Positions 1 through 6,529 of a stretch of DNA of 10,811 bases are shown piece after piece. The stretch is from CAYJAQ01 sp964368275. GTDB lineage: Bacteria; Bacillota_I; Bacilli_A; ML615J-28; CAG-313. The stretch lies in NCBI GenBank assembly GCA_964368275.1, contig CAYJAQ010000043.1:1-10811 (forward strand), given 5' to 3'. Every line of letters begins with the position of its first letter. Position 1 is the stretch's first letter. The notes beneath the pieces were generated by a model that had not been told where the DNA came from, did not search any database, and worked only from the letters and a program-made list of their open reading frames with translations. Both the position numbers and the translations under genes were made by a program.

Positions 1-1119
1 TTCCATATCACTATTAATATAGTTAGAGAAGTAGGGTGTTCCGTACTTCGCTGTCATTTCAAATAACATACGATTATTTTCAGTTTCAGACCAATCAAAG
101 TTTTTAGTAATTGAATATGTTGGAATTGGATATTGGAAACCACGACCATTAGCATCACCTTCAATCATAATTTCAATGAAAGCTTTATTAACCATGGCCA
201 TTTCTTTTTCACAATCTTTGTACTTAAAGTCCATTTCCTTGCCACCAACTAAAGCATTAAGCTCAGCTAAATCGTTAGGAACTGTCCAGTCAAGCGTAAT
301 ATTAGTGAAAGGAGCTTGAGTTCCCCATCTACTAGGTGTATTAACACCATAAACAAATGATTGAACGCATTGTTTTACTTCTTTATATGACAAATTATCA
401 GCTTTTACAAATGGTGCTAAATATGTGTCAAACGAAGATAGCGCTTGTGCCCCAGCCCACTCATTTTGCATAATACCTAAGAAGTTCGTCATTTGATTAC
501 ATAAAGTCGATAAATGAGAAGCAGGTGATGAAGTGATCTTTCCAGGTACTCCACCAAGGCCTTCCATAATTAATTGTTTAAGTGACCAACCAGCACAATA
601 ACCAGTTAACATCGATAAATCATGGATATGGATATCAGCATTGCGATGAGCTTCTTCTATTTCAGGGTCATATACTTCCGATAACCAGTAGTTTGCAGTA
701 ATAGCACCAGAGTTTGATAAAATTAAGCCACCAACTGAATAAGTAACCGTTGAGTTTTCTTTTACACGCCAATCATTAATTTTTAAATAATTATTGACCG
801 TATCTTTATAATCTACTATTGTTGATTTAATATTACGGATTTTCTCATGTTGTTTACGATACAAAATATACGCTTTTGCAACATCAATATAACTAGCTTG
901 AATTAATACTACTTCAACACTATCTTGAATATCCTCAACAGTAACAAGATCATTCTTTACTTTGTCACTGAAGTCACCAAAAACGCGAAGAGCAAGCAAC
1001 TCGATAACATCTTTTGTGTAAGTTTTTTTAAGTGCTACAAAAGCTTTTTCAATAGCACTCTCAATCTTTTTAATATCAAATTCTACAATCTTTCCATCTC
1101 TCTTTTTTACACTTAACAT
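1..1119 (-). CDS. nrdD: Anaerobic ribonucleoside-triphosphate reductase, large subunit (3' part outside window)
   Basis: This cytoplasmic glycyl-radical enzyme reduces ribonucleotides to deoxyribonucleotides without oxygen and needs an activase (NrdG). The visible 373 codons run off the window edge; the C-terminal glycyl-radical region is not present here. Residues 1-92 form an ATP-cone allosteric domain, opening MLSVKKRDGKIVEFD. The catalytic barrel follows, with the hallmark NADIHIHD at 160-167 and a Cys at 175 (GYCAGWSL), the position I equate with the conserved substrate-side cysteine. Further on is an FVYGVNTPSRWG-type stretch followed by QAPFTNITLDW, typical of class III reductases. The ATG at 1117-1119 has a strong AGGAGGA site at 1127-1133 with suitable spacing. 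The frame is open all the way to base 1. nrdG would be expected further downstream, outside the window. The presence of nrdD indicates anaerobic growth. The family call is very secure. Confidence 0.97.
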   Translation of the reverse strand, partial: MLSVKKRDGKIVEFDIKKIESAIEKAFVALKKTYTKDVIELLALRVFGDFSDKVKNDLVTVEDIQDSVEVVLIQASYIDVAKAYILYRKQHEKIRNIKSTIVDYKDTVNNYLKINDWRVKENSTVTYSVGGLILSNSGAITANYWLSEVYDPEIEEAHRNADIHIHDLSMLTGYCAGWSLKQLIMEGLGGVPGKITSSPASHLSTLCNQMTNFLGIMQNEWAGAQALSSFDTYLAPFVKADNLSYKEVKQCVQSFVYGVNTPSRWGTQAPFTNITLDWTVPNDLAELNALVGGKEMDFKYKDCEKEMAMVNKAFIEIMIEGDANGRGFQYPIPTYSITKNFDWSETENNRMLFEMTAKYGTPYFSNYINSDME

Positions 1120-1146
1120 ACCTAGTTCCTCCTCTTGTGTATTTTG

Positions 1147-1175
1147 AGTATACCAAATTAAAAGTGCTTTGTCAA
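1147..1175 (-). promoter_or_regulatory. Sigma-A promoter of nrdD
   Basis: Read on the minus strand, a perfect -35 TTGACA (1175-1170) is followed by a 17-bp spacer and the -10 TATACT (1152-1147). Transcription would start near 1140, about 20 nt before the nrdD ATG, so the leader holds little beyond the ribosome site at 1127-1133. No clear NrdR-box pair is visible around it. Confidence 0.85.
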
Positions 1176-1217
1176 ACAAAATAGAACATTTTTTGCGCAC
1201 CATGACACTTTTAATTT
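1155..1217. repeat. 12-bp inverted repeat spanning the nrdD promoter
   Basis: The arms AAATTAAAAGTG (1155-1166) and CACTTTTAATTT (1206-1217) are perfect reverse complements, with centres 51 bp apart. The first arm lies in the spacer between the -35 and -10 boxes of the nrdD promoter. The second lies about 30 bp upstream of the -35. Beyond each arm a TATAC/GTATA element is also shared, shifted by 3 nt. The placement suits an operator pair or a duplicated promoter segment facing the other way, but AT-rich repeats of this size can occur by chance. Confidence 0.4.
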
Positions 1218-1318
1218 CCAAGTATATTTTTGGTATTTTTTATTGTTTATTTTTGTTTTTTGTAAATATTTGCCTCTCTTGAAAAATAGGAAACAAGAGT
1301 ATTTTATTATCAAAATTG

Positions 1319-1347
1319 TTGCATAAATATTAGATTTATTATATAAT
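1319..1347 (+). promoter_or_regulatory. Probable promoter of tRNA-Lys
   Basis: A perfect -10 TATAAT sits at 1342-1347, with a weak -35 TTGCAT at 1319-1324 and a 17-bp spacer. The inferred start near 1354 gives a short 5' leader of about 17 nt before the mature tRNA at 1371. Confidence 0.6.
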
Positions 1348-1370
1348 ATACAAGCATGAAAAACATACAT

Positions 1371-1446
1371 GCACCCTTAGCTCAGTTGGTAGAGCAACTG
1401 ACTCTTAATCAGTGGGTCCACGGTTCGAGTCCGTGAGGGTGTACCA
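1371..1446 (+). tRNA. tRNA-Lys, anticodon CTT
   Basis: This is a 76-nt cloverleaf with the 3' CCA encoded (1444-1446). The acceptor stem GCACCCT pairs with AGGGTGT, with one G-U pair at the end. The D-arm is TAGCTCAGTTGGTAGAGCA. The anticodon stem is ACTGA/TCAGT with the seven-base loop CTCTTAA, which places CTT at 1404-1406 and so decodes AAG lysine codons. The T-arm CACGG-TTCGAGT-CCGTG is canonical. It has its own promoter and terminator, so it is a single-gene unit, divergent from nrdD. Confidence 0.98.
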
Positions 1447-1457
1447 TCTAGAATTTG

Positions 1458-1498
1458 AACTACTAAAAGCAAGAGGCTTTTGGTAGTTTTTTCTTTTT
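1458..1498 (+). terminator. Rho-independent terminator after tRNA-Lys
   Basis: The 13-bp stem AACTACTAAAAGC (1458-1470) pairs with GCTTTTGGTAGTT (1476-1488), with one G-U wobble and the five-base loop AAGAG. It is followed by a T-rich tract up to 1498. It starts 12 nt after the tRNA CCA end. Confidence 0.9.
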
Positions 1499-1787
1499 AA
1501 TATGTTTAAACATTAATAAAAGTAAGAGACGCATCTCTTACTATGACCCAAGGTTTCAAAAGTTTCTCAGGCTCTATCCGATAATATTTTGCTTTATTTC
1601 ATTAAAAAAGTTAAGTAATCGAATTTTCTTTCAATCATTTAAATCTTTCTATCTCTCAAGCAAATAAACACTTATCCACACTTCACTAGTATAAATCACT
1701 TTATTTACAATTTCGTATTATTAATTAGGAAATCGCCTAAATTAAATGGTAATTATATAAAGTATTATCGTCCACAAACTTTAAAAA
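1499..1787. other. Non-coding gap between the tRNA terminator and the GyrI-like gene
   Basis: I find no convincing gene in these 289 bases. The only clear structure is a perfect hairpin at 1521-1542. A 27-codon stretch lacking stops on the minus strand, ending just past that hairpin, has no start codon, no ribosome site and no family I recognise. A single DnaA-box-like TTATCCACA at 1672-1680 stands alone. Confidence 0.6.
1515..1542 (-). terminator. Possible terminator of the EIIC-EAL / GyrI-like transcript
   Basis: On the minus strand AGTAAGAGA, the loop TGCG and TCTCTTACT form a perfect 9-bp stem, followed by an imperfect U-run (TTTATT). It lies about 245 nt downstream of the stop codon at 1788, and no better terminator is seen between. 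The stem is GC-poor and the U-run is broken by an A, so it could instead be part of a dispersed repeat. Confidence 0.35.
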
Positions 1788-2279
1788 TTATTTAACAAAG
1801 AAACAATAATCTAGAATAACATTACCTTTTTCATCTGGTGTCGTAAAACGTGGGCAACCATATCTTTCAAACGACCAAGTAATACCACCTTTTGCAATAA
1901 TTTCTAATGTTTTACTCACTTCATCGTAACACCGTCTAATACATGCATATACTTCGCTTTCAGGGCCATATATCCAACACACACCTAAAGCATTGTAAGA
2001 AAAATCAATTGCTTCAAATCCATCTGGAACAGGTGCATCTTCCGGACAAAACATACCTATCCAGTATTCAAATAAATCACCTGTATGTTTAATTAATCCG
2101 ATATATGCATCACTATCTTCATATAGATCATGAATCTTATCTAATCCAACCGCATTTTCAATCAAATCAAACCAGCCATTTTGAAACCATTCAGCCCACG
2201 CACTGGGATTACTATGTTTTTTGCCTATGAAACGAGTCTTAGGAAAAAATTGTTTATATATTTTAATTATCTCAACCAT
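1788..2279 (-). CDS. Stand-alone GyrI-like / AraC-type effector-binding domain protein
   Basis: This 163-residue soluble protein has no DNA-binding helix-turn-helix and no membrane segment. It resembles the effector-binding (GyrI-like, SOUL/BacT-type) domain found at the C-terminus of AraC- and MerR-type regulators and also as free-standing small-molecule binders. Recognisable stretches are YIGLIKHTGDLFEYWIGMF at 59-77, the GVCWIYG strand at 99-105, and WSFERYGCPRFTTPDEKG at 135-152, which contains the Glu (E138) commonly lining the ligand pocket. The start ATG (2279) is preceded by AAGGAG (2290-2285) at good spacing. It begins 20 nt after the stop of the upstream EIIC-EAL gene with no terminator between, so the two are probably co-transcribed. 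The ligand is unknown; the role could be binding of a metabolite or of a toxic small molecule. The family assignment is from sequence memory, and the function is inferred. Confidence 0.8.
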   Translation of the reverse strand: MVEIIKIYKQFFPKTRFIGKKHSNPSAWAEWFQNGWFDLIENAVGLDKIHDLYEDSDAYIGLIKHTGDLFEYWIGMFCPEDAPVPDGFEAIDFSYNALGVCWIYGPESEVYACIRRCYDEVSKTLEIIAKGGITWSFERYGCPRFTTPDEKGNVILDYCFFVK

Positions 2280-2299
2280 GTTTACTCCTTATCGCATCT

Positions 2300-4381
2300 T
2301 TATTCTTCATTTCGCCAAAAGTCGCCGCTAATCAGCGCTTTAATGAAATCTTCGTATGGCATTGGTTTAGCATAGTAAAATCCTTGATAACAATTAACAT
2401 TTAAACCTTGTAATTTTTTTACTTCAGCAATTGTTTCAACATACTCAGCAACAACTGTAAAACCAATAGTGTTGCTCAAGTAAACAATCGAAGCAATTAT
2501 CTTCTCATTAGTATTATCCGATAGCAATTGTTTTACTAAACTACCATCCAATTTTAACTCTCTAAAGCAATTGGTTTGAAGGTACAATAAGGACGTATGG
2601 CCCATACCAAAATCATCGATTGAAAAGACAAAACCTTTTTTACTCAATCGTTGAATCTTTCCAATTATGCTATCGTCATTATTATTGAATGATGACTCTT
2701 CGGTTAATTCAATGTTAATACGCTTTGCTAGAGCCTCATCATCGCCAATTATTGCTAAAACATCTTCTTCAAAATGGGGATTCATTAATGTGGGAATGGT
2801 GATATTAAAAGAAATTACTAAATCAGCAAGCTCTTTTTTCTTTAAATCATTGACTATAATGTTAAATAAGTGTTTTTCGAGTTGATAACACAGATTGCTT
2901 TCTTTTGCTAATTCAATAATTAACGGAGGAGCAATGTTTATCTGCTCACGGAATTTAAAACGTAATAGCGCTTCAGCACCATAACAATGAGCATTGTGAT
3001 CAAATTGTCCCTGATAGAACATTTTAAAACGATTATTCTTAATACCATCATCAATATCATTAATGATCAAAAGAGCGACACCACTTAAGTTACCGGGTGC
3101 ATGTAATAAATTTGGTATTCTACCTTCATCCATTTCGGCAAACAAATACTTTTGAAGCTCGCCAACATTATCCATCAACTGCTTATCAAGTGCTTTATCA
3201 TATTGTTTAACAAAAGGCATATAAATAAAAACAGAAAGAGTAAGATTAAATAGTTGTAAAAGAGCCCCACTAACACTACCAGTAGCTAAATAACCACTAA
3301 AGATAATTGGTGTTGTCCATCCTACTTCTTGTGTAGGTAGGGGAACTATTCCCGAAGACATAGCTAAATAGGATATCAAGAAAGTAACGATTGGTGTAGC
3401 AATGAAAGGAATAATAAAGTAAGGATTCAAAACAATTGGCAAACCAAATATCATTAATTCATTTATATTGAATGGCACTGTTACTAAAGACACTAGTCCT
3501 AGTTTTTTAGTGCTTTTTTGTTTAGAAAAAAGTAATATTGCAATGACTAATGCCAACAAAACGCCACAGCCACCCATTAAGATAAATGTATCATTTAGAG
3601 TTTTAGTAAACACCTGACTTGAACGACCAGTAATCATAAAATTGTCAACAACAACACTTTCCAAAACATTACCACCATGAACACCAATACTCCAAAATAG
3701 ATGAACTAAAAGCACATACAAAAAGCCTGATAAGAAATTCGACTTAATAGCTTTGAAAAGGGCAGTGAAAGGCATTGCGATAATAGCATTAATATCAGAA
3801 ATATCAAATATAATACTTAATAAAACTTTAACAAGAGCTGCCAAACCAATAGTAATAATTGTAGGAAGAATTGATTGAATAACTTGATAGAAAAGATAGT
3901 TGGCATTTCCTAAAAAGCGTTTTTTGCGTTGATTAAGAATCCTTGTTATACCCAAATAGATATTACAAGAAATAACGCATACAACAATACTAGTGAATAA
4001 ATTTTTAATACCAAAAGCATTTTGTGAAAGTGGCTCATATACTAATGCAAAGTACGAACAAATACCTGTAATAACCATTAAAAAAATGGAGACTGAGGAT
4101 TGTTTCTTAATACTAGCATAGTTATAACAAATTGATATTACTAATGCTACCGAAATAACATCAAATGTACCACGACTTATGTAATCAAGCACAAGCTTTA
4201 CTTTACCATTTGCAAATTTTTCAAGAAAGGCAATATAACTTGGAACAGGAAAATTGGTCAACAATAAGGTAAATGAGCCAATTATAAATAATGGCAAGCA
4301 TAGTAAAAAGCTCTTTGATAATGATTTAAAGAAATCATTGTTTACTAAGAAATGATTAAATTTTTTCATAGCATTTACCAT
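2300..4381 (-). CDS. PTS EIIC (Lac/cellobiose-type) membrane domain fused to EAL c-di-GMP phosphodiesterase
   Basis: This is a 693-residue membrane protein. Residues 1-398 are a near full-length Lac-family EIIC with many hydrophobic segments. Family marks are FWSIGVHGGNV at 229-239 (His235), FNINELMIFGLPIVLNP at 304-320 (Glu308) and PTQEVGWTTPIIFSGYLATG at 349-368. His and Glu at these places bind sugar in ChbC-like proteins. A helical linker (about 399-445) leads to an EAL domain, which hydrolyses c-di-GMP to pGpG in the cytoplasm. Its catalytic set looks complete: YQGQF 456-460, EAL 470-472, Asn526, IELTEE 557-562, DDFG 589-592, Lys610 in LKLD, VET 648-650 and QG 666-667. No EIIA or EIIB domain is attached or adjacent. 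The start ATG has AAGGAGGG (4393-4386) 4 nt upstream, which favours it over the internal Met5. It is the first gene of a unit with the GyrI-like gene and is divergent from a GGDEF gene. Domain identities are secure; sugar-controlled activity is an inference. Confidence 0.92.
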   Translation of the reverse strand: MVNAMKKFNHFLVNNDFFKSLSKSFLLCLPLFIIGSFTLLLTNFPVPSYIAFLEKFANGKVKLVLDYISRGTFDVISVALVISICYNYASIKKQSSVSIFLMVITGICSYFALVYEPLSQNAFGIKNLFTSIVVCVISCNIYLGITRILNQRKKRFLGNANYLFYQVIQSILPTIITIGLAALVKVLLSIIFDISDINAIIAMPFTALFKAIKSNFLSGFLYVLLVHLFWSIGVHGGNVLESVVVDNFMITGRSSQVFTKTLNDTFILMGGCGVLLALVIAILLFSKQKSTKKLGLVSLVTVPFNINELMIFGLPIVLNPYFIIPFIATPIVTFLISYLAMSSGIVPLPTQEVGWTTPIIFSGYLATGSVSGALLQLFNLTLSVFIYMPFVKQYDKALDKQLMDNVGELQKYLFAEMDEGRIPNLLHAPGNLSGVALLIINDIDDGIKNNRFKMFYQGQFDHNAHCYGAEALLRFKFREQINIAPPLIIELAKESNLCYQLEKHLFNIIVNDLKKKELADLVISFNITIPTLMNPHFEEDVLAIIGDDEALAKRINIELTEESSFNNNDDSIIGKIQRLSKKGFVFSIDDFGMGHTSLLYLQTNCFRELKLDGSLVKQLLSDNTNEKIIASIVYLSNTIGFTVVAEYVETIAEVKKLQGLNVNCYQGFYYAKPMPYEDFIKALISGDFWRNEE

Positions 4382-4509
4382 AGTGCCCTCCTTTTTTTCG
4401 TAAACATTTAACTAATTTACAAATATTTTAACATTATAATACCTTTATTGCAATTAATTTTACTTTTTTTCTTCATAGACTTCCCTAAAAAGACATACCT
4501 CCAATAGAT

Positions 4510-4518
4510 ATTATATCA
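4510..4518 (-). promoter_or_regulatory. Possible second, extended -10 promoter for EIIC-EAL
   Basis: The minus strand reads TGATATAAT (4518-4510), a TGn-TATAAT extended -10, with no recognisable -35. It would start transcription near 4503 and leave a leader of about 120 nt. It overlaps the palindrome TATCATGATA (4513-4522). Confidence 0.35.
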
Positions 4519-4565
4519 TGATAATTATGTTTGAGACATTTTCTAAAATTAACTATTAAGACATT

Positions 4566-4593
4566 ATCATAAAATAATCACAAATTGTGTCAA
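4566..4593 (-). promoter_or_regulatory. Promoter of the EIIC-EAL / GyrI-like unit
   Basis: On the minus strand, a perfect -35 TTGACA (4593-4588) is followed by a 16-bp spacer and the -10 TATGAT (4571-4566, five of six matches). The start would be near 4559, giving an unusually long leader of about 178 nt before the ATG at 4381. Confidence 0.65.
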
Positions 4594-4610
4594 TAATACT
4601 AACATAGCAC

Positions 4611-4639
4611 TTTACTTTTTCAGAAAATTATGTTATAAT
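4611..4639 (+). promoter_or_regulatory. Promoter of the GGEEF diguanylate cyclase gene
   Basis: The -35-like TTTACT (4611-4616) and a 17-bp spacer lead to a perfect TATAAT (4634-4639). TGT immediately before it makes this an extended -10 (TGn-TATAAT). The inferred start near 4646 leaves a leader of about 70 nt. Its -35 lies only 17 bp from the -35 of the divergent EIIC-EAL promoter. Confidence 0.7.
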
Positions 4640-4716
4640 AAGCATGTTATAGAATTATTATATTATTATTTCAAACACAAGAGGTATACTCAAACAACTT
4701 AGAAAGGAATATGCGT

Positions 4717-5919
4717 ATGAAACATAGCAAGGAACGTCGTAATTGTTTATTCAATAAACCAGAAGTTGAACATGATCGTCTTAAACTTTTTCAAGATATC
4801 ATTTCTCATAATCATGACTATGACAATACAGATTCTATTAGCCATCATTTTGCCACTCGCAACTTGAGAGCTGTTAAATATGGCGCAATAATCATTATTG
4901 TGACAACACTATTTTGGTTAATCGTTGACATCTATAAAGGTGGATCAATGAATTTAACTAGTGGTCCTGCCCTAATTACAATTATAGTAGAGATCTTCTT
5001 CTCTATTTATATGCTATTACTACCAAGATTTGCGCATAAGTGCTCAGATAGAATCATACGCTATTCATTTTTAGCCTACTATATTTGCCTAATAATAACA
5101 GTATGTGCACTTACAGTTACCAAAAATGCTGTAATGGTAGCTGCCGGTAACAAGACTTCGGTTACTGGTATCCCACTATCGACCTATTATCTATTAATAC
5201 TAGTGCTTGCCCCACTTCCATCAAGAAATGACTCAATTTTGCTAGGGATTGCCTTTGTTATTATGGAAGTTATTCCAGCCTTCTTACCAGGGCATGAATT
5301 ATACAAAATAACTCAACAAGTTATTTTAAGTGCTTGTATGATAGTTGCTTATTGGTATGTACGTGGTGTCAATATTGCCTTATCAAAAAGCATGAAACAA
5401 CTTTCGATTCTCTCTTACACTGATTCATTAACAAATGTTTTAAATCGTCGTTCATTAAATATCTATTGGGAAGAAATATGTAAAAACAAACGTGCTTCTT
5501 CGGCTGGCATCTTAATGTTTGACATCGATGACTTTAAAAAATACAATGATAAATACACTCATGCCAAAGGTGACGACATTCTAATTAAAGTTTGTGAAAT
5601 TACTATAAAAGTATTAAAAGACAAACCTGGTTTCTTATTCCGTTATGGTGGCGAAGAATTTACTGTTATTTTACTTGATTATAATGATGAAGAACTTGTT
5701 GATTGTGCAAAACAAATTAATAAAGCAATTTATGACGCAAATATAGAACGTGACGATGGTAGTGATTATAATCGTATCACAATAACAGTAGGCTGTTCAC
5801 ATGAAGAAATCAATGAGTTTACTCCTTCCGACTGTATAAGTAGAGCCGATAAGGAACTTTATATTGGTAAAAACAGTGGCAAAAACTGCGTTGTATTTAA
5901 TGGAAATATAATAAAATAG
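4717..5919 (+). CDS. Membrane-anchored GGDEF (GGEEF) diguanylate cyclase
   Basis: This protein is likely to make c-di-GMP from two GTP on the cytoplasmic side of the membrane. Numbered from the upstream ATG at 4711, residues 1-54 are a charged cytoplasmic tail. About six hydrophobic segments follow (about 55-74, 86-105, 117-138, 158-170, 175-191, 203-220), forming a sensor region I cannot assign to a named family. The GGDEF domain spans about 234-397, with DSLTNVLNRRSL at 238-249, metal-binding Asp271 in FDIDDFK, AKGDD at 285-289 and the active-site loop RYGGEEF at 311-317. There is no RxxD inhibitory site: DKPG occupies that place. Two in-frame ATGs exist. The AAAGGA site (4703-4708) is only 2 nt from the ATG at 4711 but 8 nt from that at 4717, so I choose 4717 (400 residues). 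It is divergent from EIIC-EAL and ends at a strong terminator. Cyclase activity is inferred from intact motifs. Confidence 0.92.
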   Translation: MKHSKERRNCLFNKPEVEHDRLKLFQDIISHNHDYDNTDSISHHFATRNLRAVKYGAIIIIVTTLFWLIVDIYKGGSMNLTSGPALITIIVEIFFSIYMLLLPRFAHKCSDRIIRYSFLAYYICLIITVCALTVTKNAVMVAAGNKTSVTGIPLSTYYLLILVLAPLPSRNDSILLGIAFVIMEVIPAFLPGHELYKITQQVILSACMIVAYWYVRGVNIALSKSMKQLSILSYTDSLTNVLNRRSLNIYWEEICKNKRASSAGILMFDIDDFKKYNDKYTHAKGDDILIKVCEITIKVLKDKPGFLFRYGGEEFTVILLDYNDEELVDCAKQINKAIYDANIERDDGSDYNRITITVGCSHEEINEFTPSDCISRADKELYIGKNSGKNCVVFNGNIIK

Positions 5920-5929
5920 TAAAACATCT

Positions 5930-5961
5930 AAAAAGGATTCAGAGGTTTCTGAATCCTTTTT
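5930..5961. terminator. Bidirectional Rho-independent terminator
   Basis: A perfect 14-bp stem, AAAAAGGATTCAGA (5930-5943) with TCTGAATCCTTTTT (5948-5961), encloses a four-base loop. The A-run on one side and the T-run on the other give a U-tract in both directions. It lies between two convergent genes, 11 nt after the cyclase stop and 33 nt beyond the end of the minus-strand zinc-ribbon gene, and can serve both. Confidence 0.92.
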
Positions 5962-5993
5962 ATTATGCAAGATAAAATAGATAAAAAATATCT

Positions 5994-6491
5994 CTATATT
6001 TTCTTACCACAATTTTTACAAAATTTCGCATCGGCATCATTATGTTCATTGCAATATTGACAAACATGATGAAGTTGTTCGCCACATTCATCACAATATT
6101 TGGCCTCTTGGTTATTTTGGTTATGGCACTTAGGACAAGTAATTGTCTTGCCTTGTCTACGCACGAGATTAATGGTATCAGCAATTTCTTCTTTAGTACC
6201 ATCTAACATATAGTTAACCGTATCTTTAGCAATAGGAGCTAATTCTTCTGCCTTATAGCGAGCAATTTTGCCCATAGAACTAAAACTTAAACAGGCCGAT
6301 CCCACAAAGATTAAAGGAAAAGCAATGAAAAACAAGAAAAAGTTATCAGGACCATTCATAGAACTAACTGCTGAAAAAAAGTCAATGAAGGCAATTAATG
6401 CTAAAACAATCCCAATAGCAAATAAAGTACCGCCAATAATACGCAATCTTTTCTTAATTAATCTATTATCACTAAACTTTTGTTTATCCAT
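5994..6491 (-). CDS. Two-TM membrane protein with two C-terminal zinc ribbons
   Basis: This 165-residue protein is of unknown function. A basic N-terminus precedes two hydrophobic segments (about 18-40 and 50-70), then a charged helical stretch (75-115). Two tandem CxxC...CxxC zinc ribbons follow: Cys119, 122, 133, 136 and Cys144, 147, 158, 161. The ribbons resemble the double zinc ribbon (DZANK-like) modules common in small Firmicutes membrane proteins, and they probably lie in the cytoplasm. The start ATG has AGGAG (6504-6500) 8 nt upstream. It begins 38 nt after the stop of the permease gene with no terminator between, so it is the last gene of the four-gene run, ending at the bidirectional terminator. 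The first gene-run membrane protein (8000-8707) also carries a zinc ribbon, which hints at a shared scaffold or sensing role. A specific function cannot be read from the sequence. Confidence 0.85.
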   Translation of the reverse strand: MDKQKFSDNRLIKKRLRIIGGTLFAIGIVLALIAFIDFFSAVSSMNGPDNFFLFFIAFPLIFVGSACLSFSSMGKIARYKAEELAPIAKDTVNYMLDGTKEEIADTINLVRRQGKTITCPKCHNQNNQEAKYCDECGEQLHHVCQYCNEHNDADAKFCKNCGKKI

Positions 6492-6529
6492 TTTACTTTC
6501 TCCTATTTAGAAATCTAGTTTCGACTATT

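Larger units (their letters stand above)
4382..4710. other. Divergent intergenic region of the c-di-GMP gene pair
   Basis: These 329 bases hold the back-to-back promoters annotated separately, the palindrome TATCATGATA at 4513-4522, and the long AT-rich leader of the EIIC-EAL gene. No c-di-GMP riboswitch-like core, tRNA or clear hairpin-plus-U-run was recognised. The minus-strand leader contains an isolated GGAGG (4502-4498) and a 19-codon open frame (4476-4417) with only a weak ribosome site; neither is called as a gene. Confidence 0.6.

Noticed and set aside
925..1116. 63-codon plus-strand open frame
   Set aside because: It lies antisense within the first part of nrdD, which has clear protein motifs; this is a shadow frame.
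1158..1370. 70-codon minus-strand open frame between nrdD and the tRNA
   Set aside because: It covers the nrdD promoter and tRNA promoter, has low-complexity AT-rich composition (many Lys, Tyr, Ile, Phe), lacks a ribosome site and resembles no family.
1672..1680. Perfect DnaA-box-like TTATCCACA as a hint of a replication origin
   Set aside because: Only a single copy is seen, with no cluster, no AT-rich unwinding repeats and no dnaA/dnaN genes; one match is not surprising in this composition.
4382..4710. c-di-GMP riboswitch in the leaders of the c-di-GMP genes
   Set aside because: I looked for the conserved GEMM-type core on both strands and found nothing resembling it; the leaders are AT-rich with little GC stem potential.
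5963..6202. 79-codon minus-strand open frame
   Set aside because: It overlaps the zinc-ribbon gene in another frame; the tandem CxxC pairs are in the 5994-6491 frame.
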